A stretch of DNA of 64,000 nt from Bin55 sp965205965 (GTDB lineage: Bacteria > Pseudomonadota > Gammaproteobacteria > Pseudomonadales > Azotimanducaceae): positions 1,302,001 to 1,366,000 of the forward strand of contig CBDBHT010000008.1 in the NCBI GenBank assembly GCA_965205965.1, written 5' to 3'. Positions 54,598 through 63,543 of this stretch are shown piece after piece (the stretch's first letter is position 1; the number at the start of each line of letters is the position of its first letter). The notes below the pieces were generated by a model. That model made no database searches, was not told the origin of the DNA, and saw nothing but the letters and a program-made list of their open reading frames with translations. The position numbers and the translations under genes were made by a program.

Positions 54598-57263
54598 GCT
54601 GTTAGTGGATTGGGCTTGTTCTGTTCGATCCCCATCGCATCACGAGCGGCAACAACGTTCCCCGCCGGAATAACCTGTGCATCTGCAAGTTCTTTTATCG
54701 CGCTAAGCACAATAAAACGATAGTCCACTTCGAAATGTCCGCGCAGTCGCGCTCGTGTATCGCTTCGACCAAATCCATCAGTCCCTAGCACTCGATAAGG
54801 TGCGGAAAAATACGCACGAATCGAATCAGCATGTAGTTTGATGTAATCGGTCGCCGCAATGGCTGGAATATCGTTTCCAAGATATCGTTCAACATAGGGA
54901 CGTTTAGCTTTTTTTGCTGAGTTTAGCAAATTCCAGCGTGTAACTTCCGCACCTTCGCGAGCAAGCTCCGTGAAACTGGTTACGCTCCATACCCTACTTG
55001 CAACGCCGTAATTGGAACTCAGTACCTCCGCGGCTCTTAAAACTTCCCGAAGTATGGTTCCACTACCGAGCAGATTAACGAGCTTCCCACCAGAATGCGA
55101 AACCTCACCAACTTCCCGCAACAAATACATACCCTTAAGAATGCCTTCCTTCACGCCTTCTGGCATCGCAGGGTGCCGATAGTTCTCATTCATCAAGGTG
55201 ATGTAAAAGAAAATTCGCTCCTCGTTCCGGTACATGCGTTGAAGGCCATTATGAATGATCACCGCCAATTCATACGAATACGTGGGATCATAAGCAACGC
55301 AATTGGGAACAGTAGAAGCAGCCACGTGGCTGTGACCGTCCTGATGCTGTAATCCTTCTCCATTCAAGGTCGTACGACCTGCCGTCGCACCGAGCAAAAA
55401 GCCGCGCGCTTGCATGTCTCCCGCAGCCCAAGCAAGATCTCCTACTCTCTGAAATCCAAACATCGAATAGAAAATATAGAACGGTATGAGCGTAAAGCAA
55501 TGATTGCTATATGAAGTGGCAGCGGCAATCCAAGCGGCAAACGAACCTGCCTCGTTTATCCCCTCTTCCAAGACCTGCCCGTCGCGGGACTCTCGATACG
55601 CCGTCAGCTCACCAGAATCTTCTGGTTCGTATAGCTGTCCTTCTGAGGAATATATACCAATACGGCGAAACATCCCTTCCATCCCGAACGTACGTGCTTC
55701 GTCCGGGACAATCGGCACGATTCGGTCCTTTAGTACATCATGTCTAAGCAATGCCGTAAGAATCCTGACAAAGACCATCGTAGTAGATATTTCACGATCG
55801 CCTGAACCGTCAAGCAAGGTCTTGAATACTTCGATCCCTGGAATCTCAAATCGTACTTTTGTCGACACTCGCTTAGGAATTGGACCGCCTAACCGTTCGC
55901 GTTGCTCGCGCATATACACCATCTCCGGGCTATCCGGCGGCGGGCGGCAATATGGGACCGATTTGAGTTCTGCATCGCTCAACGGAATGTCGAATCGGTC
56001 TCGGAAGTGTTTGAGAGCCTCGAACCCTAACTTTTTGACTTGGTGCGTGGTGTTTTCAGACTCTCCTGCATCACCCATACCATATCCTTTTACGGTCTTG
56101 GCCAAGATTACGGTTGGTTGATGTCGATGGTTTACCGCCTCGTGATACGCTGCGTAGACCTTGTATGGATCGTGGCCGCCGCGGTTCAAACGTGTGACGT
56201 CATCGTCCGAATAATCCTCAACGAGTTCCAGCAGTTCCGGATATTTTCCAAAAAATTCCTTTCGCGTGTATTTCCCATCCTTCGCTTTGTAATTCTGGTA
56301 TTCTCCGTCTACTGTCTCATCCATCCTTTTTTGCAGTAAGCCTTGCTTGTCTCTACGGAATAGGGGATCCCACAGTCGTCCCCACACTACCTTGATGACG
56401 TTCCAGCCAGCACCGCGAAATTCGCCTTCTAATTCTTGAATGATCTTACCGTTTCCACGTACGGGGCCATCAAGTCGCTGTAGGTTGCAGTTTACGACAA
56501 ATATCAAGTTATCTAGTCGTTCTCGATCCGCAAGCGAAAGTGCTCCTAAAGATTCTGGCTCATCGCACTCGCCGTCGCCTAGGAACGCCCATACTTTACG
56601 ATCGCCCATGGGAACTAATCCTCGGGCATCAAGATATTTCATAAGATGCGCTTGATAAATAGCCTGTATCGGACCTAGCCCCATGGATACCGTAGGAAAC
56701 TGCCAGTAGTCCGGCATCAGCCACGGATGTGGGTACGACGACAGGCCATCACCACGTGTTTCCTGCCGGAAATTGTCGAGCTGTGCTTCACTTATCCGTC
56801 CTTCGAGAAAAGAACGCGCATAGATACCAGGTGCGCTGTGGCCCTGGAAATAAATCAGGTCGCCAGCATTCTCACCCTCTGGTCCACGAAAAAAGTAGTT
56901 GAAGCCAACGTCATACAAAGTTGCCGATGACGCGAACGTCGAGATGTGTCCCCCAAGATCCTCATCCCGCCTATTGGCGCGGATCACCATTGCAAGTGCA
57001 TTCCATCGAATCATGCTACGAATGCGTCGCTCCATTGCCGCGTCACCGGGCATAGACGCTTCACGATCGGTTGGAATCGTATTCCGATAAGGAGTAATCA
57101 TCGTATGGAGAATCGGGTCCCCCGTTTGCGCCAAGCGGTCCGAAAGTTGCTTGAGTAGAAACGTCGCTCGTTCAGTACCCTCGTGGGCCAGGATATACTC
57201 CATTGAGTCCAGCCACTCTTGTGTCTCCAGAGGGTTAGTATCCAATATGGTCATACGATCCAC
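54594..57263 (-). CDS. aceE: Pyruvate dehydrogenase E1, homodimeric type
   Basis: 889 aa, against 887 in E. coli. It decarboxylates pyruvate with ThDP and acetylates the E2 lipoyl groups. Diagnostic blocks are GGHISTFASSATLYDVGFNY, FLGDGECDEPESLGALSLAD with NLIFVVNCNLQRLDGPVRGN (ThDP/Mg GDG...NCN motif, ~230-265), YGMGDAGESENTTHQVKKL (His loop), VPDEARTFGMEGMFRRIGIY and EGLQHQDGHSHVAASTVPNC (catalytic loop). There are no lesions. It is first in the aceEF operon. No PdhR-type box is evident in the 60 bp upstream of the ATG at 57263. Confidence 0.98.
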   Translation of the reverse strand: MDRMTILDTNPLETQEWLDSMEYILAHEGTERATFLLKQLSDRLAQTGDPILHTMITPYRNTIPTDREASMPGDAAMERRIRSMIRWNALAMVIRANRRDEDLGGHISTFASSATLYDVGFNYFFRGPEGENAGDLIYFQGHSAPGIYARSFLEGRISEAQLDNFRQETRGDGLSSYPHPWLMPDYWQFPTVSMGLGPIQAIYQAHLMKYLDARGLVPMGDRKVWAFLGDGECDEPESLGALSLADRERLDNLIFVVNCNLQRLDGPVRGNGKIIQELEGEFRGAGWNVIKVVWGRLWDPLFRRDKQGLLQKRMDETVDGEYQNYKAKDGKYTRKEFFGKYPELLELVEDYSDDDVTRLNRGGHDPYKVYAAYHEAVNHRHQPTVILAKTVKGYGMGDAGESENTTHQVKKLGFEALKHFRDRFDIPLSDAELKSVPYCRPPPDSPEMVYMREQRERLGGPIPKRVSTKVRFEIPGIEVFKTLLDGSGDREISTTMVFVRILTALLRHDVLKDRIVPIVPDEARTFGMEGMFRRIGIYSSEGQLYEPEDSGELTAYRESRDGQVLEEGINEAGSFAAWIAAATSYSNHCFTLIPFYIFYSMFGFQRVGDLAWAAGDMQARGFLLGATAGRTTLNGEGLQHQDGHSHVAASTVPNCVAYDPTYSYELAVIIHNGLQRMYRNEERIFFYITLMNENYRHPAMPEGVKEGILKGMYLLREVGEVSHSGGKLVNLLGSGTILREVLRAAEVLSSNYGVASRVWSVTSFTELAREGAEVTRWNLLNSAKKAKRPYVERYLGNDIPAIAATDYIKLHADSIRAYFSAPYRVLGTDGFGRSDTRARLRGHFEVDYRFIVLSAIKELADAQVIPAGNVVAARDAMGIEQNKPNPLTA

Positions 57264-57657
57264 TTATTATTTAACATGGCGATTCATGTGGAATTATAGA
57301 TACAGAGTAGTCGAGGGCTATAGATTAAAAAATCAGCTGTTGGACAGAAGTAGTGGTACTTGTACTCATCATAAATATCACGTTGGAACTAGATCTTCAC
57401 GATATTTATTAACGAAAAGAGCCATGAAGCACCGTGAACGTCACCGGAATCGTTGTATCTTACGCATGACGAATTTATATATGAAATGCGAAAGTAGATG
57501 TCAGCAGACCAGGATACGGGCTGACGGCTCGGAATAAAGCAAGGACAGATTTTAAACCCTCCCATATGAGCACGATCACGTCTGGGTCCATGATACCAAG
57601 GTCGCTGAAGGATCTCTTACAAACACCGTCGTCGTGTACGGGGCAATCGTCCGAAGC
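57264..57657. other. Upstream region of aceE
   Basis: 394 bp with no recognisable gene. The aceE promoter should lie here. Overlapping frames of up to 128 codons on the plus strand show no family resemblance. Confidence 0.4.
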
Positions 57658-57874
57658 CCAGTAATTTCCAGCAAGTTGTGAACTGCTGGTTTTAATAGGA
57701 CTTTTGGTTGTTTTCGGCCCATGGTTTTCGCGAACTTTTATCATTATTCCGGGCTATATGAATTGGGACACGTCATCAAATTGGAGTTGAAAAATTTAGT
57801 TAAATTAAAGAGATGTTCACCCATCTCTTGAACATACTGCCAGTATCCAGACATTTGCTCACTGGAAATTACTG
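57658..57874 (+). mobile_element. MITE-1595-b (deletion derivative of IS1595)
   Basis: CCAGTAATTTCCAGCAAG to CTGGAAATTACTG. It has the same structure as 51237-51450 but lies in the IS1595-1 orientation and is slightly less decayed. Flanks TCCGAAGC and TCCGCAGT match at 6 of 8 positions, consistent with an aged 8-bp duplication. It lies ~395 bp upstream of aceE. Confidence 0.82.
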
Positions 57875-58138
57875 TCCGCAGTCTGTCCTCGCTATGTTCC
57901 CAATGCACCGGTCGTTACACGGGTCCTAAGACATGCTTCAACGCGTTATTTCAATTCCTAGCCCGAAAGAAAGATTCAGTACCATCTGGTACAACGGTAA
58001 AATGGCTACGGTCGCTCTACATAGGTTTTCGACTTCTCACGTACGGGGCTCTCGAAATATGCAAATGGACGCACGCCCACTCTCCTGCCAGTCTATCCCA
58101 TACGCACCCCTTAGCAGTTTTCCGTCAACCACTTACCT
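57875..58138. other. Unassigned spacer before DruA-IS4-1
   Basis: No gene or element is recognised. The last bases form the left target duplication ATGCCCGTGC (58139-58148). Confidence 0.4.
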
Positions 58139-58230
58139 ATGCCCGTGCCAATGGCATTCGTTTAGTGAATTTTTCCATTCGGTTAAGGATTCGGTCTTGG
58201 GCCTTGGTTATCCGCTGATTTTTTATTCCG

Positions 58231-59946
58231 TTAGCGAGTTGCCGGTGCCGGTGCTCCTCTTCCTCGCTGCCACTTTCCGACCGGTTTTCGGGATCGCCGT
58301 TCATAGGACCGGCCCGGACGGAGCCGTTGCCGACACCGGACGATCTCGCTGACAATACGAGCCACGGTTTCCCGGAGGGCGGATGCCTGCTGAAGTAGCA
58401 GGCTCTCGATGTTGGCCGCCACCGCCGCAAGTCCGTGCTTGAAATGCGTCTGCATCAGCGGCTTGCCGTCGTTCGGCAGCCCCCCGTTCACAGGATCCTC
58501 GCCATGGTTGGCGAACAGCCGGGTCATGGTAATCAGGGTGAAGCATGCATACAGTTCCTGTTTCACTCCGCGCTCGCTTTGCCCATGAAAGTCCTCAACC
58601 TCCATCAGCCGTTTGGATACCTTGTACAGTTCCTCGATGCCCCATCTCGCGTGATACAGATCCGACAGTTGCTCGATGGAATACTGGTCCCGGTCCAGCA
58701 GGGTCGTGCCCAGGATGAAGACGGTATCGCCCACGGCATATTGCACCAGCCGCAAGCGGTGCGGGCCGAAGGCGGCGGCTCCGGGGTTCCTGCGGCGTAG
58801 TCGGGTCAGCGTGCCTTGGCGGGGAACGACCTCGATGACCGTATCCCGGCGGCTGCCGTGGATGAAGCGGTCGACATCGATACCGGTTTTCCGTTTCATC
58901 CGGAACACCGCGTGCAGTCCCCGGGTCGCATGCGCGTGCAGCATCTCATAGGAATAGTAGCCCCGGTCATAGACCACCACATCGTTCGCCGACAACACGT
59001 TCAGGTGGGCCAGTGCCGCCGCGCGCTCGTTTCCATGCGCATGCAGGTCGAAGTCGACCGGTAGTCGTGCCTGCAGCCGATACAGGCAACTCACCAGACC
59101 CTGCGGATAATGGGCACCGTCTACCGGCGTCCGCCAGCCTTCATGCACCAGTCCGCGAGGCAGGTTCAGGTAGGTTCCATCGACCGCAAACACCCGATGC
59201 CCCTGCCACCGCCGATCCGTGTCGGGCCGGACTTTCCGTGCGTGCCGGGGTCGTGCCTCGGCGTCGAAGACCACCTTGAGGATTTCCTGATGTAAGGTCT
59301 TGAACAGCTGCTCGTCCAGCCGGGCCCGGGCACTGCAGATGGAGGACGGCGACACCGGAGCCGGCTGTGGCAGTTCGATCCCCATCGTCCGGCACTGCCC
59401 CCACAGTTCGGCCAGCGTGGTCGCATATCCCGGACGCCCCTTCGAGAACACCAGCCGGAAAACGAACAGCACGACCACCAGCGTGTTCAGCACGCGCCGC
59501 CGCCGCTGCCAGAGCCGGTCATGCCGGTTGGCGACACCCACGAGCGTCTCGACGATGCCGCTCCAGAGCCGGACAAACGTATCCTCCGGAGCCAAGACTG
59601 TTGCCGGCGACCTGCGGGAACGGCGTCCGGATCGACGGGAGCCGGTCAGCAGCACCTGCTTCCAGTCTTTCGTCAGCGGATACAGGTAAACGTCCTTCGG
59701 AGTCCTGCCTGCCTCCGATGCATTCGCCTTGCGTCCCTTCGTCCGACCAATGCACTGCCAGTTGGCCGCACGGTAGCAGGTCCCCCGGTACTTCGCCGGA
59801 TCCACAAAGGTCTCCGCCAGTACCGGCTCCAGGCCGTGCCGCTCCTTCCAGTCCCCGGGCAGCCGCCGAACCGCCATCGACAGGGCCTTCGAGGCCAGAT
59901 ACGGAACCCGAACCCAAGGGAAAATCAGGAACCGGGAGTTGTTCAC
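58231..59946 (-). CDS. DruA-like C-terminal part fused to IS4-family transposase
   Basis: 571 codons from ATG 59946, 1 bp past the G10 run. Residues 1-110 complete the DUF4338 core: NSRFLIFPWVRVPYLASKAL, VLAETFVDPAKYRGTCYRAA, NWQCIGRTKG. Residues ~140-540 are an IS4 transposase: LWQRRRRVLNTLVVVLFVFR, VFAVDGTYLNLPRG (first Asp), NDVVVYDRGYYSYEM (second Asp) and YHARWGIEELYKVSK, an exact Y-2-R-3-E-6-K signature with the catalytic Glu. The frame is continuous and ends at 58231. The DUF4338-IS4 linkage is in one polypeptide, not merely adjacent genes. The function of the DruA-like part in transposition is unknown; DNA binding or target choice are guesses. Confidence 0.88.
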   Translation of the reverse strand: MNNSRFLIFPWVRVPYLASKALSMAVRRLPGDWKERHGLEPVLAETFVDPAKYRGTCYRAANWQCIGRTKGRKANASEAGRTPKDVYLYPLTKDWKQVLLTGSRRSGRRSRRSPATVLAPEDTFVRLWSGIVETLVGVANRHDRLWQRRRRVLNTLVVVLFVFRLVFSKGRPGYATTLAELWGQCRTMGIELPQPAPVSPSSICSARARLDEQLFKTLHQEILKVVFDAEARPRHARKVRPDTDRRWQGHRVFAVDGTYLNLPRGLVHEGWRTPVDGAHYPQGLVSCLYRLQARLPVDFDLHAHGNERAAALAHLNVLSANDVVVYDRGYYSYEMLHAHATRGLHAVFRMKRKTGIDVDRFIHGSRRDTVIEVVPRQGTLTRLRRRNPGAAAFGPHRLRLVQYAVGDTVFILGTTLLDRDQYSIEQLSDLYHARWGIEELYKVSKRLMEVEDFHGQSERGVKQELYACFTLITMTRLFANHGEDPVNGGLPNDGKPLMQTHFKHGLAAVAANIESLLLQQASALRETVARIVSEIVRCRQRLRPGRSYERRSRKPVGKWQRGRGAPAPATR

Positions 59947-60536
59947 CCCCCCCCCTTCAGACGCTTTGCCCGATCCCGATCCCGCCAGCCAATCCAGGCG
60001 TCACGACAGGGAAGCCGGGTCGTGCCCGCCTCAAACAGCAGACAGCCCAGCTTGCGACCCCGACGATCCCGCAGCCAGTAGCGCAGGAAACAGCCGAACG
60101 GATGCCGGTAACCCAGTTCATGATGCCGATCCACCAATTCCTTCCATTCCTCAACGGCCTCCCCCTCCGCCACAACCTCCAGTTCCAGCGGCATCAGCTC
60201 CTTCAACTCACACTCTATGGCGGAGCCCGGATCCGAGCGACTCGTATGCCGCGGTCTCCGACCCCCGGTTCCCGTTCTCGATCCCGGTCGCTTCGCCGGC
60301 AGCGACACGATGCCGCCGGCCTCCAGCTGCTCCAGCATCCGCAGACAGGATCCCAGTCGATCCCGACCCTTCGGCGTGAACCAGCCCAGATGAGTGCACA
60401 GGGTGGCAGCCAGCTCATGGCGGCTCAGTGCCGGAAACATTTTCACCGTCTTCTGAAGGTCCGCAATCTGACGGCGGGTCAGCCGCGTGCCACAGAAGGT
60501 GGTCGACTTCAGGTTCTCGATTCGGGAATCCATCAC
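59943..60536 (-). CDS. DruA/DUF4338-like N-terminal part of the DruA-IS4 protein
   Basis: 197 codons from ATG 60536. Residues ~1-65 are a basic leader (SRIENLKSTTFCGTRLTRRQ, HLGWFTPKGRDRLGSCLRML) resembling the N-terminal helix-rich part of DUF4338 proteins. Residues ~120-190 hold the family core HHELGYRHPFGCFLRYWL, GCLLFEAGTTRLPCRDAWIGW. DUF4338 is the family of DruA in the Druantia anti-phage system. The frame stops at a TGA created by a run of ten G (59946-59955). The homologous point in DruA-IS4-3 is GGGGGTCGTGAGC, which reads straight through. So this is the first half of what was one ~770-aa protein. Slippage on G10 might still join the halves. Confidence 0.85.
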   Translation of the reverse strand: MMDSRIENLKSTTFCGTRLTRRQIADLQKTVKMFPALSRHELAATLCTHLGWFTPKGRDRLGSCLRMLEQLEAGGIVSLPAKRPGSRTGTGGRRPRHTSRSDPGSAIECELKELMPLELEVVAEGEAVEEWKELVDRHHELGYRHPFGCFLRYWLRDRRGRKLGCLLFEAGTTRLPCRDAWIGWRDRDRAKRLKGGG

Positions 60537-60714
60537 GTTTGCACCAGAGATAATCTAACTTGAGCGTAGATTGCCATAACCCATGCTGAAACGCAAGTGT
60601 TTTTTTGAAGAATCCCAAAGGAACCGAATATCTTTCCGTATATCAACCGGTTACACGACATCCTCAGAGACCAGGATCCCTTTCCACTAATCCGAATGCC
60701 ATTGATGCCCGTGC

Positions 60715-60923
60715 CTAGTAAGGCAGCATTATTTTACTTTACCGCCGTCATCGACGGCATTGGACAGTGTGGAGCAATTTACATCATTAGCCGCGCTTAT
60801 GAAGTCTGACAATGCGTGTTTAAGATCACTGAGAAACGATGTCCCGATAAGCTATGCAGAATTATAATTCTTTATTTCGTAGCGGCCGCCAATCCATACT
60901 CCCGGTGTACGTGGATACCGGCA
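60715..60923. other. Unassigned spacer
   Basis: CTAGTAAGGCAGC and following sequence show no gene or element. Confidence 0.35.
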
Positions 60924-61391
60924 ATCTGCATCGTAGAAACATAGGAATGCTCTTTAGTCCGGATTTCTCATAACCAAGTCGAAAATGACGTTTTCACAGG
61001 ATGCGCCGCTTTTCGCGCGGATCTGCAGCAGTCCGCGAAACGGGGCGGGGCGCATTCCAAAAATCCGCACCTCTTCCGCAAGCATCGCGCTCAGCACCGA
61101 CCGCGTTCCGCTTCTATCCGGCCCGGACACACTCCTTTCGCCATCCGACGCACCAATCCGTCCGAACACACCCCGCCGCAATACCCTTCCCCCCGGAAAA
61201 GCCCAATCGACTTCGTTGTATCAACAACTTAAACGCACATAAATCGCACCAAAGTCATTCATTATGAGAAATAAGGGTTAGTAGGAAAGGTAACCTAAAA
61301 TACGTATTAATGAAGTATAAAATTTCTATTCTTAGTTGTTTACAAACTATCCATCCTCAAAAATATACCAAAATTTTTCTATGGCGCAGAC
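60924..61391. repeat. MITE-X-3, split by MITE-A
   Basis: It starts ATCTGCATCGTAGAAAC and ends CTATGGCGCAGAC. Removing MITE-A and one TTAG leaves 144 bp that align with MITE-X-1 at both ends and in the middle (ATGAAGTATxxxATTTCTATTC). Confidence 0.5.
60958..61277 (-). mobile_element. MITE-A, complete 320-bp IS1380-A derivative
   Basis: Inverted ends are TCCGGATTTCTCATAA and CCCTTATTTCTCATAA, flanked by TTAG at 60954-60957 and 61278-61281. It contains a decayed piece of the IS1380-A transposase N-terminus (on the minus strand, VRRMAKG-like then GR) fused to the IS1380 3' end. Related decayed copies form the outer parts of 946-1366 and 3612-3940. Confidence 0.88.
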
Positions 61392-61807
61392 TGCCGGGTC
61401 GACGGAGAAGCACGACGTTGGATTGGGCGAAGCAAGCGCGCGCGCTGGCGAATCTGCCACGCTACCGAGACGCGGAAACCATCACGCTGGTGTGCGACAA
61501 CTTGAACACCCACGGTGGTGACTCGTTCTACGCCGCGTTCCCGGCGGCCGAAGCCAGTCGGCTGAACGACCGCATCCACTGGGTGCACACGCCGAAACAC
61601 GGGAGCTTGGCCGAACGTCGCGGAACTGGCATTCAGTGCATTGCACTGCCAGTGCCTGGATCGCCGGATCGAGAGCAGGGCTTTGGTCACGTCGGAAACG
61701 GCTGCCTAGGCCGAGGAGCGCAATCGCGAACAGACCGGGGTCAACTGGCAGTTCAGCGTCGACGGCGACGCGTACCAAACTGAAGCATCTATACCCGAAA
61801 ATTAAAA
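61392..61807 (+). pseudogene. IS630-5, C-terminal fragment
   Basis: It begins GGGTCGACGGAGAAG, deletes ~110 bp relative to IS630-1 and continues TTLDWAKQARALANLPRYRD, ITLVCDNLNTHGGDSFYAAF, NDRIHWVHTPKHGS, then shifts frame near 61605. The end CCCGAAAATTAAAA is cut before the terminal repeat. No start or left end. Confidence 0.85.
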
Positions 61808-61891
61808 ATAGTGGCCTTTTGCTATTAGATTAACTTGTTAATGGGGTAACATTCGTGTCTTCGGATGCCACGATGACTAGGAGAGTTCCGG

Positions 61892-62392
61892 ATGACCCAC
61901 AAGACGTATCGAGTGAAGTTGGCGGCGGAAGCACGCGGGCATTGAAGGCCTTGGCGGCTACGGGTCGGGTTTCTGCACAGAAGCGGGCGCATGAGCGTAT
62001 TCCGTTGCCGTGCGTTGAATGCTGGGAGGATGCCGGTCGGACGGGCCACGAGGCCGCGAGATTATGGAGGTGCTAGACGCTGATATTTCGACACGGGTAC
62101 GGGTGCGCGGGTGCGTCGGCTATGCGTTGAGGAGGGTCTGGAAGCGGCCCTGAACCCGCAAGAGCAGCTGAACCGGTGCGCGAAGCCATACGGTGGTCGC
62201 GGGATCGAGGCTTGGCAGGAGCGAAGAAACCGTGCAGGCGTGCGGGTGGACTGACGGTGCGCGACCACCGCGCAGATCAAACTGCGATCGCCTTACCCAT
62301 CGATACCACCATGACGTCCGATGAGATAAGCTGGCATTTGCGACATGTCCCCACAAAGCATTTCTACAAAAGTGTCACTGATTGACACTTGA
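61892..62392 (+). pseudogene. Heavily decayed second IS630-type transposase
   Basis: ATG 61892 gives MTHKTYRVKLAAEARGHLKA, an N-terminus typical of a different IS630 group from copies 1-6. After two frame changes, MEVLDADISTRVRVR and EEGLEAALNPQEQLNR resemble the HTH and linker. The rest dissolves before any catalytic motif. No ends are recognised. Confidence 0.5.
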
Positions 62393-62937
62393 TCTTGTCA
62401 GATATTTGTCTATAATTCTCAGTCTGTATAAATTAGTAGCCATGAGGGTATAAATTGTAGGGTAACGTAAGACAAAGTACGGGAAGTCGCTTGCAAGCAG
62501 TTCTTGTCCGCGATCTCCAGCGAGAGTACCGGAAAGACATAGTCGTCCGCCGCATGCGATAGCTTGGTCTCACCCATTCGCAACGTGAAGTTGCGCACAT
62601 GGCACGGTTGCCAATGGACATGGCAAAGAAGGTACGTTGCGGTTTGTATGAAATAGTCTGGTATGTATGGAGTCCCCTCGCTTATCCGTATCCCGCAGAG
62701 GTACGCACCTCAAACCAGAAGGGAGCATGGACGAGCATTGGGCAACCGGGTACTTCATTCGAAGGATCCTTGGCCACACCTTCATGTCTTTTTCCCATTC
62801 ATAACTTTTGATTTAAATAGGAGGGACCCTATTTCGCCGCCGGCGTTGGATCATGCTGCACAGCAGCATCTCCATCGCATGGCCATTGTGACTATCGACA
62901 TATCGTAAATCAACCCAATTAGATCAGGAGGAAACCT
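62393..62937. other. Region upstream of the pilin-like gene
   Basis: 545 bp without a confident gene. A minus-strand stretch from about 62585 reads MGETKLSHAADDYVFPVLSL and IADKNCLQATSRTL, which may be a gene fragment of unknown family. A strong ribosome-binding site (AGGAGGAA) lies at its right edge for the next gene. Confidence 0.35.
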
Positions 62938-63543
62938 GTGATGATAAGACAGTTTAAAACGACCCCGGATCAATGTTCCATCCGGCGCAGACGGAACGGC
63001 TACTCGATGGCCAAGATCCTGTTAATGTTCAGTATTGCTGCAAGCGTATTGATCTTCGTGTGGACCATGTACGCTGCACTTAGTGACGTATCCGACGACA
63101 TACAGACCGCCATAGCCGAGATTCAGATGATCAAGCATGCCGGCCACACATTTTCATCGGGGCAAGATCACGCATACACGGATATTGGCACGAACCTCAA
63201 CAAACTGAAGCCGTATTTGCAGCCAAACGGACTGTCGAACGGCCGGAACGTGTTTGGGGCACCGGTGACCCTTGCAACGGCGAATGCTGATAGGGACCTC
63301 GATGTGACCTACCCCGGTGTTCACAATGTCGACATATGCCAAGTAATCCTTGGGCATTTCGGGGAAGTTAGCAAGAGCAGTGTCACGTATATGGGTGGAG
63401 ATGGGGAAGCCGTAAGTCCGGAAGATAAGCTGCATATCGATTTCGGCAAGACCATGGAGGGATACATAGGCGGCACCGGTGTCACCGGTTGCAAAAAAGC
63501 GGCGCATGGCGATTACTACGAGCTGCACATCCGCATCGACTAG
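62938..63543 (+). CDS. Type IVb-like prepilin (PilS/TcpA-like)
   Basis: 201 aa from GTG 62938 (or ATG 62941), six bases after AGGAGGAA. A basic leader (CSIRRRRNG) precedes a hydrophobic helix (LLMFSIAASVLIFVWTMYAA, ~30-48), then IAEIQMIKHAGHTFSSGQD and an alpha-beta globular domain. Two distal Cys (VDICQVILG ~137, VTGCKKA ~187) could form the type IVb pilin disulphide loop. The likely prepilin cleavage site is NG/YSMAKILL. The usual Glu at mature position 5 is replaced by Lys, which is unusual and could affect assembly or indicate a minor pilin. No pilus assembly genes are in the window. IS630-6 begins at its last stop base. Confidence 0.7.
   Translation: MMIRQFKTTPDQCSIRRRRNGYSMAKILLMFSIAASVLIFVWTMYAALSDVSDDIQTAIAEIQMIKHAGHTFSSGQDHAYTDIGTNLNKLKPYLQPNGLSNGRNVFGAPVTLATANADRDLDVTYPGVHNVDICQVILGHFGEVSKSSVTYMGGDGEAVSPEDKLHIDFGKTMEGYIGGTGVTGCKKAAHGDYYELHIRID

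Larger units (their letters stand above)
58149..60704 (-). mobile_element. DruA-IS4-1, best-preserved copy with perfect 10-bp duplication
   Basis: The ends are CAATGGCATTCGTTTAGTG (left) and, inverted, CAATGGCATTCGGATTAGTG (right). The length is 2556 bp, flanked by ATGCCCGTGC at 58139-58148 and 60705-60714. Two long frames fill it: a DruA-like leader ORF and a 571-codon ORF joining the rest of the DruA-like region to an IS4 transposase. ~165 bp of leader precede the first ATG. Confidence 0.96.

Noticed and set aside
57264..57540. A 128-codon plus-strand frame (57151-57537) upstream of aceE
   Set aside because: It overlaps the aceE start on the opposite strand and shows no family resemblance or ribosome-binding site.
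58149..60704. Reading the DruA-like gene as part of a Druantia defence island
   Set aside because: No DruB-E homologues, helicase or other defence gene is nearby, and the segment lies wholly inside a transposable element with target duplications.
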